Shown: positions 25,109 through 37,172 of the stretch, piece by piece
Layout of the letters: each line of letters begins with the position of its first letter
Position numbering within the stretch: the first letter of the stretch is position 1
Origin: Cunninghamia lanceolata
Lineage: Eukaryota > Streptophyta > Pinopsida > Cupressales > Cupressaceae
Direction: 5' to 3'
Length of the DNA stretch: 64,000 bases
Assembly (NCBI GenBank): GCA_027924645.1
Contig: BSBN01001149.1
Span: forward strand, 4,216,001-4,280,000
Made by a program: the position numbers and the translations under genes
The notes under the pieces: model-generated
What the model saw: the letters and a program-made list of their open reading frames with translations, nothing else
Database searches by the model: none
Told to the model about the DNA's origin: nothing

Positions 25109-25120
25109 ACTCTAATACCA
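25109..25120 (-). other. Gypsy primer-binding site
   Basis: The minus strand reads TGGTATTAGAGT, close to the tRNA-iMet-type TGGTATCAGAGC, one base from the LTR edge at 25122. It ties the LTR 25122-28149 to the gag on its left. Confidence 0.75.
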
Positions 25121-25209
25121 CTGTAATATCCCCTTTAAATAGTTTCCCAATATTCTAACTTTTCCAACCTAATAAACAATTTTTTTTCTTTTATTGACTT
25201 GCAATATTT

Positions 25210-27102
25210 TTTTTGATTCGTAAGGGGTGAGTTTTATATTAATGCAGAAAATTTTAACCTGGTTTGCACCAGGTGAGATCACAAAAGAGGGATCTCATCC
25301 CCATGGTTACAAGATTACATCTGATTGCTATATCCATGGACAAATCAACCCAAACAATATTCTGCCTACTTATTGATGGCTCTATAATTAGAAACCGACT
25401 CTGCGAAAGAAGCAAGATTACAAAAAGACATAGTGTAATTACAAATGTGCACTACTGTCATCTGTTTTGAGTTGGGCACACAATTTATTTCTGATCTCCA
25501 TTAACTTAAGGATAGCTTTCTCCTTTTTTGGGCTCTGAATCGATCAAGGTCCCCCCAGACTTTTGTTCCTCGGAATCAGATTTGGAGTGAGGTAAAAGTT
25601 GAATTCCATAGCGTCCATCCCTTTTCTGATTGCTATTTCGCTTCTTTTCCCTTATTGTTTGCCATTCATTTACATCGTCCCCTTCAACAGAGGCCTCCGT
25701 GGTTTGAGAACCCTCATCCCTAACAATAGAATTTGTGCATTGTTTGATCGGTGTAGCAGAAACGTCCTTGGGGGAGGGATTTTGAGTGGTAGCATCGCTA
25801 CCAACAACATAATCAGACTGACAAGAAGCATTCACAGGAGGCAAATTCTGATCATGTTTTACTTTTGGAGAGTGCTTGCCAAACTTCCCCATATTCTTGC
25901 TGGAGAAATCTTCCTTTGTAGAATCACAATCCTTGGGTGAGTTCAAAACAAAATAGTGCTTGGGGGAGGCATCTTTCCACCAAGAGGCTTCCCATTTTGC
26001 TTGAGATTTCACAGCTGGGCATGCAGCAACAATGTGTCCGATTTTGTAACATCTTCTACACCTGAATAATAACCTTCGTAGTCCAGTGATTGCGACCAAT
26101 TGTTACCATTCGCATTCAGGATGATTTCAGCAGGGAGAGCTTTGGAGGTGTCCAGCTCAACCAGAATTCTGGCAAAGGTTGTGTGGATAAAATCACTTGA
26201 GTTCGCATCTGTGTATATGAAATTACCAAGAGTATTACCAATAGCTGCAAAATTGGATTCAAACCAGTAGTGAAGGGGGAGATTTGGAAGCCGAACCTAG
26301 ATTGACATGATAGCAAATGATTCCGTGGTCAGATCAAAGTTTGGATGCCATGATTTTAGGAGCAGTGTACTTTCGCCCCACATCCATGTTTGATTGAGGA
26401 TGACCTTTTTGTCTTGCTTGTTGTCAAAGACCACTGTAAAAAAGCCTTTTGCACTAGGATAAATTTCCAAATTCTTTTCCATTAGAGGACCCCAAGAATT
26501 TGAAATCCATTCATGCAATGCAGGAAGGCTGGGCCAAATTTGACTAAACCTACCAATTAACCCATTCAGAAAAAAATTCCTTATTCTCACGCAGTTCTTT
26601 TAACAAAATGGAATCAAAATTCAACTCCAGTGGTTTATCTAGGCAGTGAATCGACCTCCTGTTGATTATACCTGAATGTCTTGCTTTTGGTGTAAACCCA
26701 TGCGACATAGATCGAGATTTAGGGTTCCCCAGAAGGGTGCCATGCTTGGAATCGTCCTCAGGTCACTCAACATTGCCCAACCCGCACTTTGCCACATCCG
26801 CAAAGGTGGTTTTTGAGGCGAGTTTGACACCAGGGGGTGAGGACAAGGAGGATCTTGGGGGTGAGCTACCATTTCCGCAATCTCGCGCGCCAGCGAATGC
26901 CCTAATCTGAGTGGGAGATGCAGAAACCTGTCGAGCATCATCAAGCGCAGGTGCGCACCTAGATCTACCAGTGGCCAAAGAGATTGTAGTAGATGTTTTT
27001 CCCATGCCTAGCAAGCCAGCATCGAGTCCTTGAACCCTAGCCTCGCCATCCACAGAAGCCCTCGAATTTGGCAGTTTTGAAATTTTCGGCAGTGACGCCA
27101 TC
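25210..27102 (-). mobile_element. LINE (L1-type) containing only ORF1
   Basis: A 17-bp TSD, ATTGACTTGCAATATTT, lies at 25193-25209 and 27103-27119. A minus-strand poly-A tail is seen as plus-strand T's at about 25207-25214. The body is about 1.9 kb and consists of ORF1 and a roughly 290-bp 3' UTR ending in the plant-L1-like GGTTAAAATTTTCTGC-ATTAATATAAAA segment. No endonuclease or reverse-transcriptase ORF2 is present. The TSD and tail show it was mobilised as RNA by target-primed reverse transcription, presumably with enzyme supplied from elsewhere. Confidence 0.85.
25506..27101 (-). pseudogene. LINE ORF1: DUF4283 domain plus CCHC zinc knuckle
   Basis: The reading begins MASLPKISKLPN at 27101, almost at the element's 5' edge. 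A DUF4283 domain follows in frame pieces at 26297-26590 (LLLKSWHPNFDL) and 26116-26316 (HTTFARILVELDTSKALP). Then comes the knuckle CRRCYKIGHIVAACP near 26030-26075 and a low-complexity, charged tail to 25506. This is the standard plant L1 ORF1 layout, an RNA-binding chaperone in the family. At least two frameshifts break it, near 26600 and 26110. Confidence 0.85.
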
Positions 27103-28149
27103 ATTGACTTGCAATATTTATTTAAATAAATACCGAATAATAAATTGTACTTGCAGCCAATTAATATATGGAAAAATTACAAATAAGGTACCAGTAGGTA
27201 CCTTTTACACAATAGTCAATATTTATCCAACTATGATTATTTTATAAATTTTAATCAACAATATAAATTACATAGAAAGAAACCTGAATTTTGAGTTGAT
27301 TTTATATTTTTGCCTGCAGACTTGCACGGCTGCAGCAAACTCATAAATATTATATAGTCATCACAATTTTTTTTCTAAAAAGCTGCGGCCATTTCCTTGG
27401 ATGTATGGTGCCCAAAAAGCTTTCTTCAAAAGCTACGAATCTTTAATAAAAACTTCAATTGCTCCCTTTTCCCTTTGTACGGCCAGCTAATAAATGGGCG
27501 GCTGAAGTTTTGAATAGTACGGCTGAATTTTGGAATAGTGTGGTCCACATAAATTTTGAATCAACATTGATATTGTACGGCTTGCTTCAAGGGTCCGCTA
27601 ATTTATCACAAGTCTTCACAATTGATTTCTGGTAAATGTTGGAATTCTCACTGTTGGAATTTCTAGTAATTAATGAAAACTTTTGTTGGAATCAATATGA
27701 TTTCTGGATGAAATCATCAATATTGAATCAAATGAATTTTGTCCTCCAATTCTTTGGAAACCATGAGGGTTTTCGTCCTCTGGTAAAGATGAACATAAAT
27801 GTCCAAGCTCTGCATAGAGGTATTTGATAATAAAAATAGCATACATAGCAACGAAGAATTTCATTCCTTTATAGATCTTTTTCCTGCTTTCTTTTTCCTT
27901 CCAAAAGTTTCCACTTACAATATCTTTAATATCTTATCAAAGATCTTCTAATATCTCATTAATATGATCTTTATAATAAAAATAATAATACTTAAGTTAT
28001 CCCCTTTTAATATCTTAGAATAAAATATAAGGATAAACTTAAAACATTATTATTAAAATTATTTCCCGCTCAACACCATTAGCTTACAAGAAATAATTAA
28101 TAGGCTATGGTTTCATCCCATTACTTAATTCGAAAATGGGGACATGACA

Positions 28150-29087
28150 TGGATTTTACTTTTAGTGTGGATATTATTTCTATGTGGATTTTTCTCATAC
28201 AGTTCTTCATGGGCATGCTATTGCGGATAACTTCATAATTTGTTTTTAAATTTCTACAGCCTTGAGCAGCACACACTTTAACATGCGTCCTCCATCGTAC
28301 TTGTTCATTTATGTTTGACTCTCTTTAGCCTTAAAAACTTGCTTGGTTGCAGCACACCTAGGTTCCATAACTAACATGTTAACTACTATTGTGTAGTTGC
28401 ATAATGCATTATATAGAAATGTGATCCAGATTCATGTTCTCTCTTCACAAATTTACATTGCTAGGCCATACCTATAGCGAATAGAATATGAATTGAAAAT
28501 CATTTATTGATAATTTACGAAGTTGTCTGTCCAATTTTCCAAGAGTGATGGATCAATTGTTTTGCTCCTTTAAACAATTCCAGAAATAGAATGTTTGGTT
28601 CATTTTGTTCGGTGACTATTGGAAGTAGAGAATGCTTTAGAACATCAAATAATCATGCTTACAATTTGAAGATTGTAGTGACAAGGTTAGTGATAGATAG
28701 GTAATCCCATTGCATACATGATAGTACTACATCTATGTTGAATTGTTTTCCCATTTTTCTCATTTGTTTAAAATACCTAATATAATTGTAAAACAAAATT
28801 AGAGATGGTAATAAGTGATTTGTAAACAGGGAGGATATTCCTCATGCTATCATGAGAAATGGATATGCATTGAAATGATTTCAACAAGCTCTTGATACAC
28901 ACTATACGTCACCTCAAATGGTTGTCAAATCATAAAGAAACATGTATACCAAGGAGAACACATGGATCATCTCAGCACAAAATGAAATATTCAAATAACA
29001 GATAGAAAACATACACAACAAACTGAAACACAATTGCCTTGGAGAAAACTCAACATTGGGTGAAGAACTCCAGGTCTAGAGAGCAAA
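28150..29087. other. No gene seen
   Basis: AT-rich unique-looking sequence between the gypsy LTR and the next solo LTR. It could be old intron or intergenic DNA. No repeat or coding similarity was recognised. Confidence 0.4.
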
Positions 29088-29092
29088 TATTT

Positions 29093-31101
29093 TGTAATGT
29101 CCCCTTTTTTGGTCCATTCCAACATTCTTGGAAAGTTCCAAGATTCTTGGAGAAGTCCATCATCCTTAGAGAGTGCCAACTTTCTATGGGTGAAGTTATA
29201 TATTGCAGACCGTAAGTTGGGAAGTTATATACTGTAGTACATACTATAAGATAATAATTTAACTTAAGTTGCCAAAAGTAACTTTATTTTATTTATGCAA
29301 CTTATGTTTTATCATTAAAAAGTGCTTTTAACATAAGGCAAAAAAGTGACTTTATAAAGTGGCGTTAGGCACAAGGGGGCAAAAAGGTGGATTTCTGCAC
29401 ACATAAATAGATTTTTTTTATATTTTGGAGGAAAAAGGGAATTATTATTTGGTTGCCCTAAAAGTTGCCCTAAAAGTGCCTATAAAAGGAGGTGTTGTGC
29501 ACAAAGAAAAGGTTAGATTGAATATTACTATTTGCTCTTTGTTCTGAATGAGAACCCGAGTTTCTCTATATTTCTTGAGGACGAAAACCCTCTTGGAATA
29601 CTAGTTTCGAGGATGAAAACCCTCCTAGCCGTATTTGGTGATTTTATCTAGAAGTCACATTTGTGCTGCAAGTGGAGTTTTTACAAGTTGTTGTTGATAA
29701 TGGATACTTTTGATGTGTTTTGATGGAATTTTGGAGTGCAAGTTTTAGAAGTTTATTGTCTGAGTTTTGGTTTAGTATTAAGTGAAATTTTGGACTGTTG
29801 TGTATGTTCCCTACTGAAGGTCGTACCTTTTCCTACCATGTGCTGGTATTGATTTTAATTAAGATTGATATCATATATATACTGGTCGTATATTTGGAAG
29901 GAGGTGTCTTAGAAAAAAGAAGAAATCCTGATTTAATATCCATATCGACCCCTTTATTGGGGCCATACATATCAACAAGTTCGTACTTTGTATTGGAATA
30001 GGGGGCATGAATGATAAAAGGGAAGAATAGCTTCTTGTATCCCCTTGTGGAGTGTGGTGGGGACCACCGTACTTATCTCATGTGAGGTGCTTTAGTTTAT
30101 TTTGTTCTTTAGCAACCTTCATAATATTTTTTGAGCTGCCATACCTCCTTGGGGGTTAAAAGTATATTAAGTGTGGGCCCAGCAACCTTGTGAAGGGAAA
30201 TAGAGTTGTACAACTCTCTTTTGGACAGTTTTAATATATGTTTTGAGTTGATTTTCTGATATTGATAATTATCAAGGGTTTCAACTTCACTCTGTGGTGT
30301 GCAACAGCAGTCTTGGGTATTTTTTTAGCAGGCCTTACTGACTGATGAAGTGTGACAGCAGTTCCAATGACTGATTCAGACCTGTTATGACAGTTTGGGG
30401 GAGTTTCCTGAGTGTTTTCAGTGGTGTATATCATGCCTTAGCAACATCCAATGTTCAGTTAGTGTGGCATACTTCAGTGGTCTTGCTTACTAGCCTTGTA
30501 AGCAAGTTTATTTATGTTTTGATGGGCTTATATTGTTGTTGCATCAGTGTTTCTATCTGATCAGAATTAAATATCAGTGCTTGCAGTTGGTTATCTTTAT
30601 CATTTAGTACTTTGTAATGCATTTTATGCAACCTCGGATGGTAGTACTACCGGTGGCTTATCATTATATGCATTTCATATTGTAAAACTGGATAGTTTAC
30701 CGCCAGTTCGTATAGCATTGTCTTTTTAGCCCGTTTGACATCGAACAAGCTTGCCTGTTATGGGCCATTTTGGTCTGATCAAGCTTAGATATTCTGCCAG
30801 TGACTTTGCATTTATGCATGCTTGTCCGCCAAAGAGGTGTAGATTTGGGACAGCTCTGCTGCCTATGTGCTTTCTTTTTGTAATTGCATTTACGCATGTT
30901 TGTCTGTTGAAAAAGTGTAGATTTGGGTCGGCTTGCCACCTTCATTCTATAATTGCATACATCGTAGATAGCGGTGTGGTCCAAAGCATTGTATGCTCTT
31001 ATCTTGCCCACATTGGGATCTTGGTGATCAGAATGTGTTTGGACATTGCATTTGCATTTCTAATTCGGAAAAAATCAAAAAAATTGGGTGTGGTTGTTAC
31101 A
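29093..31101 (+). mobile_element. Probable solo LTR
   Basis: It starts TGTAATGTCCCC at 29093, has TATAAAAGG at 29481-29489, and an R region with GAGGACGAAAACCCTC. The proposed end is GGTTGTTACA at 31101. The flanking pentamers TATTT and TACTC agree at three of five positions, so the right end is less secure than for other LTRs here. The start resembles the minus LTR ending at 2406. Confidence 0.6.
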
Positions 31102-31819
31102 TACTCTCCTATAAAAAATGTTGAGTATAGATGTTTACATGGTCTCCATGACATCCATGAGCTTATACAACAAGTTTGAAACTCCTAACACACCTGCAAC
31201 ACTACTCTACCTATGAAGGAGTATCAACAATATATTTGTAATAGTTACAAGAGGGATTAAAACCACCATAGAATGAAAGCCAACCCTACACAAGTCATGG
31301 GAAAGCAACATATAACCTCCCTTGAGTCTCCTATCCTCAAAAAATGAGAAACCAGTCGACACATTGGAAGATCAAACATTGAAAACTCTCTGTATTCCTC
31401 TTTTTGTTTGCACAATGGTTTATTCGTTGGTTTTGCCAAGGGGCGAATGCAGATTTATTATGGTGTTTGGTGCTTTCATTGCTTGTGGCAAGCAACGATT
31501 TTGCCAAAACATGTTTTCCGGGTCATTCTGAGGTCTACAACTTTGGCTGAAGACTCTTGGAGATGCCTCGTTGCACCTCTAATCATCCTCAGCCATCATC
31601 ACATCCCCCTTTCTCTGATTTTGATGACAAAATCCATCTCCTACATCCATGACAACTTTGTTGCGAATGTAGACACCTTGACCGCAATGGTCCAGTTTGG
31701 TTAGACTTTATTTTTTAGATCATTCCTCCCCCAATAGGAGGCTTTCGGTCTCCAAAAGTTTAGGAGACTGAAAAACAAAATGAAGAGTTCTTGAGTTGTC
31801 ATATCAACTATCAACACAA
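31102..31819. other. Unassigned sequence with a dispersed 55-bp repeat
   Basis: 31665-31718 (GAATGTAGACACCTTGACC...) is repeated with few changes at 36604-36660. No coding similarity was recognised in the rest. Confidence 0.4.
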
Positions 31820-32365
31820 GAACTCTTCTCAATAGTGCTTGGCAACACTGAAGCCAACTTGTTCTTCATTCATAGACAAACTAGTCATGAACACTGCCCT
31901 GCTCCTTAACTGATCCTCAAATCACATCAGCAAAACTGAAAGGAAAAAGATCTTCCACCCTTGAAGGGGTCCACTTGGATTCATGCTCTTCATCTTTCTC
32001 AAAATGTACATGCTTACCTTCCTGTAACAATCCTGCACATTGTTGCGTTTACTGCCCCTTAGCTTGCTGTTTGACCTCTGTTTGAGACTCTACAACAGCC
32101 CCATCAAGAGCTTTTTCATGCACACTTTGCCCTTGAACTCTTCTCAACAGTGCTTGGCAACATTGAGGCCAGCTTTGTTCTTCATGCATATACAAACTAG
32201 TCATGAACACTGACATGCTCCTTAACCGATCCTCAAATCACATCAGCAAAACTGAAAGGAAAAGATCATCCACTCTTGAAGGGGTCCACTTAGATTCATG
32301 CTCTTCATCTTTCTCAAAATGTACATGCTTACCTTCGTGTAACAGTCCTGCACATTGTTGCATTT
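31820..32365 (-). pseudogene. Gypsy pol linker fragment with 316-bp tandem duplication
   Basis: 31820-32134 is repeated starting at 32136. The second copy is split by the LTR at 32366-35305 and resumes at 35311. The minus-strand reading (FEKDEEHESKWTPSRVDDL) is acidic and continues from the fragment at 35311-35600. It lacks catalytic motifs. I assign it to the region after the retrotransposon protease on the strength of that neighbour. Confidence 0.5.
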
Positions 32366-35305
32366 TGTTAGCGTTTAATTTCGCACCTTTTAGTGGGAAA
32401 GAAAAACAGACAGATGTGCAGTAGAACCGCTTTTCGAATTGGAAGGGGAAGCTCCTTGTAAAATAAAACTTAACTAAACATTTTCAATCTTTTTGGGTTT
32501 TTGCAACGTGCGGGAAGGCATAGACGCACATTCAACAACGAAGCAAAGATTTTTATGCTTTTTGACTGAAAACAAAACCTACGCTACACACTTGCGTTAC
32601 TCAGCTAAATTCAGAGGTTGAGTAAAGCAAGTACACAATTTTAGATTGATTGGAAAAAATAACACCATACAATGATGAAGGCAAAAATAATACAAAGCTG
32701 TGATTTCACCCTCAACACAGAAGAAAACACACATCAATGGATACTTAGAAACAAAACAGGCATAGTAAATTCCATTGAATGAATATGAACTCACAATCAT
32801 ATGAACATCTGACAAATAACAACTTCAGCGTAAGACAGACATGAGAGTTGCCATTGCTTTTCATTCATTGATTGGACACAATTTTGACATCTGGATACAA
32901 AATACTGAAAAAGACTAACTCTAAAGCTCTTGAATGCTGAAATCTAGATCTAAGTCTGAATTCTAGAATAATCAAAATCCCTCTTTGGTGCTTGTGCAAA
33001 AGCACTTATTTATACCCTAAAAAGCAAAGATGCAAGGAAATAAAAGGAAGAGTTAACCAATACTCTCCCCCTAACCCTAATGCTGCATGGGAAGCGTGCA
33101 AGCTTATTAGCAATTAAAATAATAAAATATCTCTCATGCAATTCGGTTAATTGAACTTGCATGTTATTACACCTCTTGAGTTCCACTTAAAGATATTTTG
33201 CATGATTTCCAAAACAAATCCAAAAATAAGTTTATCTTTGAAAAGCAAAGTCAGTTCTCAAAATAGAAATTGCTTTGGAAATCCCTCCAGCGGCCAAAAA
33301 TAGAATTCTCCTGTAGACACTGAGAAATGGCTAAGTTTGAAAATTGAGTTTTTTCCAATTCATCAACTTTAGCCTCATCTGGCATAATAATGGAATTGAG
33401 GTGAACAGTCTTTGTCTGCAGGATGACACCGGCATCTTCAACTGTCTTCAATAGATCCGTATATTCCTTGTCCTTTGAATAGTCATGGATGAGTGCTGAT
33501 TTGGCCTCAATAGTGATGGAAGAATATTGCATGGTTGCTTTGTGGCTTGGAGGAGTCTTCCTTGACGTTGTCTTGCCTTGAAAATGGCCAATTTAGACCT
33601 TTGTATGCTTGCTGTCCAAGAAAATCAGGCCTTTCTTCTCGCTGTCCAAATTCTGTTTTTTGTGAAAAAATGCATTTTTTGACCTTGGAAAGTGAAAATT
33701 TGTAGTTATGACTTCAAAGATTTACCAGATCTGAGCTCTAAACGGTTAAGGATGATGGAAAACGCCTTTTCCCGAGGTGGGTATGCGCTAGAAATGAGAA
33801 AATTTGAACATAGAGGCCTTAAAAATCATTTTTTCTTTGGCTGTAGGTGGACATTTTGGACTGGAACAGTCATAACCAGCAAGGAAAAGCTTGAAAAAAC
33901 TCCAAAAATGACCGCCAAGGATTGAACGCTGCCTTGTGAGTGTGCAAAAGTGCCTTTAGATGATTTAGAATGGAGAATATAGTGCCTTGGAGTGCAAGAT
34001 CTGCCCCTTAGGTATATTGTTGGCCCGAAAAGTGCCTTTAACCTGTCATAAAAAGCTTGAAACCCTTGATAATGGCCGCCAATGTGAAAGAATGCCCTCC
34101 TCTCGTCTGGACATGCCTTGGAATGCAAGAGAGAGGTATGGAATGATGCAAGAATGTGTCAACTTGGCTTTGTATATGAAGATCCACTCCTCAAAACCCC
34201 GCCAATCTGCCTTTGAAGCTTCATGAACCCTCAACAATGGTTGCCTAGCTTTGAACGCTGCCTTTACTCCTTTGCCATGCCTTTGAAAATGTCAAATAAC
34301 AATGAATAAAGCCTCTTTTATAGTGAACACTACCTTTTAGGGTTTCCAATGTGCTTTACTCTAAAAATAGAGTGCTTTTTTATTCTCGTCCATGCAAAAA
34401 AGAATAGGTTGAAAAAGGAGTGCAAAGCACCCAAAAGGGGCGCCTTTTTCAAGGCTCAAAAAGGAGTGCATTTTGGCAAAAAGGCACTCCTTTTTGAAGT
34501 TTAGCAAAAAGGAGTGCATTTTGGCAAAAAGGCACTCCTTTTTGAAGTTTTTCAAAAAGGAGTGCATTTTGGCAAAAAGGAGTGCCTTTTTGGAGTTTTG
34601 CAAAAAGGAGTGCAATTTTCCCAAGATGGGCGCCTTTTGCCAAGGCACTTTTCCTTAGCAACTTTCTCATATTTTGCCTTTGAAAATCTTGATTTTTGCC
34701 TTGAGATTTTTATGAAAACCTCGTGATTGTTTCACCATTTTCCATGCTCTTTTATCATGACTTTTGGCCTCGGAAATTTTGAATTTTGCCCTAGCCATTT
34801 TTGACGGAGATTGCTTAGATCAATGTCATTTGTCTCTGCTTGTGAAGCTTTTTCGCCGTTCCTTCGCATCATTCAACAGTTCTACATCCTCTGAACAACA
34901 CTGAAAACTTGAATCTGATCCTTGGCAGATGAACTTCTTCAACTTTCTATTTTTAGAAAATTTTGCCAGCATCCATATCTCAAGAAACCCAGAAACCTAA
35001 AATTGACATTTATTTTTAGAAACTTTCTATTTTTAGAAATTTTGACTTTTTGACTTTTGACGATCAATTTTTCAGAATCTCACAAAATGCCTTTTATGAA
35101 GCAAAAATTTGATTTGGCATAGCATAGCCAATTTGGTTTCTTTGAATCCTTCTCCATTCGGGACTTGTATCGATTTTCTTTGATATATCTTGTACCTGCG
35201 GGGTTAGCAAATAATGACAAGGCGACATGGTGCTTGGGAGGTGTGTTTAGGCATCTTTTTAGGGTGTTTGCATGCATAGACGAAAAATTTCGTATGGGTA
35301 CAACA
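32366..35305 (-). mobile_element. Large solo LTR (TSD CATTT) with foldback repeats
   Basis: CATTT lies at 32361-32365 and 35306-35310. The minus-strand LTR starts TGTTGTACCC at 35305 and ends CGCTAACA at 32366, 2940 bp. A minus-strand TATAAATA box lies at 33007-33014. It splits the second copy of a 316-bp duplication, and rejoining the flanks restores that copy. Its termini differ from the TGTAATGTCCCC type, so it is a separate family. Confidence 0.85.
34458..34620 (-). repeat. Foldback array AAAAAGGAGTGC / GCACTCCTTTTT
   Basis: Perfect 12-bp arms face each other at 34458-34469 with 34484-34495 and at 34506-34517 with 34532-34543. The spacer ATTTTGGCAAAAAG is the same in both. Two further units (34555-34620) keep the motif, but partly as direct repeats. 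The array lies in the U3 of the LTR 32366-35305. Confidence 0.85.
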
Positions 35306-35310
35306 CATTT

Positions 35311-35600
35311 GCTGCCCCTTAGCTTGCTGTTCCATATCTGTTTGAGACTCTACAATAGCCCCATCAAGAGCCTTTTCATGCACACTTTGCCCCTCAATCA
35401 ATGGGCAACCAAATCTTCCATATGCACTTATTAGTCTATTCTTCTTTGAAGTACTAGCAATCACATTTTTCAATCTACTAACATATGAATTCAAAGTAAA
35501 ATCCTTGCCATTCAACGAAGCTTGCATCGGTTCTTGCGCCTAAAGTAGATAGCATTCTTGTACAAATAAGGATTACCAAAAATCACATCACTTAGATTGA
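35311..35600 (-). pseudogene. Ty3/gypsy pol fragment between protease and RT
   Basis: The minus-strand reading contains a DVIFGNPYLY-like block followed by AIYFRRKNRCKL. These are typical of the region after the retropepsin in plant gypsy polyproteins, where a short hydrophobic strand precedes DVxLGxPYL. An ORF at 35204-35527 continues it (SLNGKDFTLNSYVSRLK). Stops interrupt the frame. Together with 31820-32365 it is one fragment split by an LTR. Confidence 0.55.
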
Positions 35601-35639
35601 ATGACACAACATCTACTAGTACCTCATCCTTGTACTCTG

Positions 35640-35830
35640 TATTTAGAGTATAGTTTCGAGACTCGCCTGGACTCGGCGAGTCGCGAGTCGAGTGAACCCA
35701 AACGAGTCTTGGGGACTTGGACCCGGACTTGGCCGAAAACTCGCCAGAACTCGCCGGGTTCTGGAAACTCGCCTGACTCGCCTAAAACTCGCGAGTCCTG
35801 TTAGTGAAACTCGGCCAGAAAAAAGTGAAA
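35640..35830. repeat. Cluster of ACTCG/CGAGT inverted motifs
   Basis: About twelve ACTCGCC, GACTCG and CGAGTC words in both orientations occur in 190 bases, including GACTCGGCGAGTCGCGAGTC. GC content is locally much higher than around it. Related GCCGAGTTTT words recur at 36170 and 36570. Such clusters occur in subterminal regions of hAT-like DNA transposons, but I found no convincing 8-bp TSD, so the element is unproven. Confidence 0.45.
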
Positions 35831-37088
35831 AAATCAGAAACACGGTGACAGTATATTTCAAAATACATTTAAGTATAAGTTTGTATATTGAATTTCTTAT
35901 ACTTTAAATATTTTGAAATATACTGTCAGGATGTTTGAGATAGGTTCCAGATCCATGGGATTTAACATGCAGATTCTAGATTTTGGAGGATCCATCAGAT
36001 TTTAGATTGAACCAAATTTTCAGGGTTTCAGGGTTTTAGACTTAGTCAAATTCAGGGTTTCAAACTTAGTCAAATTCAGGGTTTCAGTTTTGCACAAAAA
36101 GAGTAGAGGACAAATCACTGGATCTTGTTGACTTGGATGAGATAGATCCTATTGATTTGTTGAGTTTTTGCCGAGTTTTTGTTGACTCGTCAATTTTGGC
36201 ATCATTGAAGACCTACCATTTGTGCCTTTGTAGGAAGGCGAAGGATGTAGCTCCTCTGAGCCATAGACTTCTAGTTATTGTTTTGATATTTCATATTTGT
36301 TTGGAACATTTGATGTCATGGATTTCATATTCCATGAGTTTTGTATACATTTGACTATATTTATATATCGAAGTGTGCTATTTCCTTCAGTAGCTCAGCT
36401 ACAATTTGCGTTTATACTTATTTGATCGATGTATACTTGTGAATGTGATCAAATTAGCTTCTATTTGATGTTATTGTGTCTTTAAGGTTTATTTTATAAA
36501 GGGTGCATGAAACAAGTTTTAAATCCTTAAAAATCTCTAAATTTCTTGGGTTTTTCACTTTGCCGAGTTTTAAATCCTTAAAAACCCATGGCAACTTCTT
36601 CATGAATGTAGACACCTTGACTCCGATGGTCCAGTTTGTTTAGACCCGATTTTACGGATCAATAAGCACTCTCATAAAACTTAATTATGGAATCACAACT
36701 AGTTGAATATTGTAAGCATTAAATTCATCCCTTATCTCATGGATTTTGTAGATCAATATGGTACAAGTTTACATTATCAATGATGGAAAGCAAACGCCCT
36801 TTTGTAATATATAATATTGATTGTTTAAGTGTTTGGCGTAATTCCATGTATACTGATGTATTGCTGAATCATTTTGTGCATATGTGCACTAAATTTAGAG
36901 AGGGTGAGGGAATTTGTGATTTCTTCTGTTTTCAAAGATAAAAAGTATTGTGTGTGGTGCATACTAGTTGTTTCATATGCTTTGCATTTTAGTGGAGAAC
37001 ATAACTTTACCAAATACAAGGCATATTTGTACTTGACAATTCTTGTGGATGATTTTGATTATTTGTCAAGGTTTTAATTGCTTGACAG
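35831..37088. other. No gene seen; possible intron upstream of the TOP3A exon
   Basis: Mostly AT-rich with tandem GGGTTTCAGAC-like phrases at 36020-36090. It ends in a pyrimidine-rich stretch and CAG at the exon edge. No coding similarity was recognised. Confidence 0.4.
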
Positions 37089-37172
37089 GTAGCAGAGGAG
37101 CTATACCAGTGGGGTTTTATTAGTTACCCTCGTACTGAGACTGATCACTTCTCAGAAAACACAGACTTACAG
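37089..37172 (+). CDS. TOP3A: Exon of DNA topoisomerase III alpha (catalytic tyrosine exon)
   Basis: An 84-base open block starts [10 protein letters not shown] and continues [27 protein letters not shown] is the active-site signature of type IA topoisomerases; its tyrosine forms the covalent DNA link. Wording and following residues fit TOP3A, which acts with RecQ helicase and RMI1 to dissolve double Holliday junctions, better than TOP3B. The block is bounded by CAG on the left and GTAGTT on the right, as for a phase-0 exon, and has no disabling change. I did not find the next or previous exon. It is either one exon of a gene with very long introns or a stranded genomic fragment. Confidence 0.75.

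Larger units (their letters stand above)
25122..28149 (-). mobile_element. Gypsy 5' LTR containing a LINE insertion
   Basis: On the minus strand it starts TGTCATGTCCCC at 28149 and ends GGATATTACA at 25122, next to the PBS and gag. Without the LINE it is about 1.1 kb. The plus-strand base run after 28149 is TGGAT; the matching TSD at the far end was not found, so the element is truncated or its 3' end is unrecognised. Confidence 0.75.
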
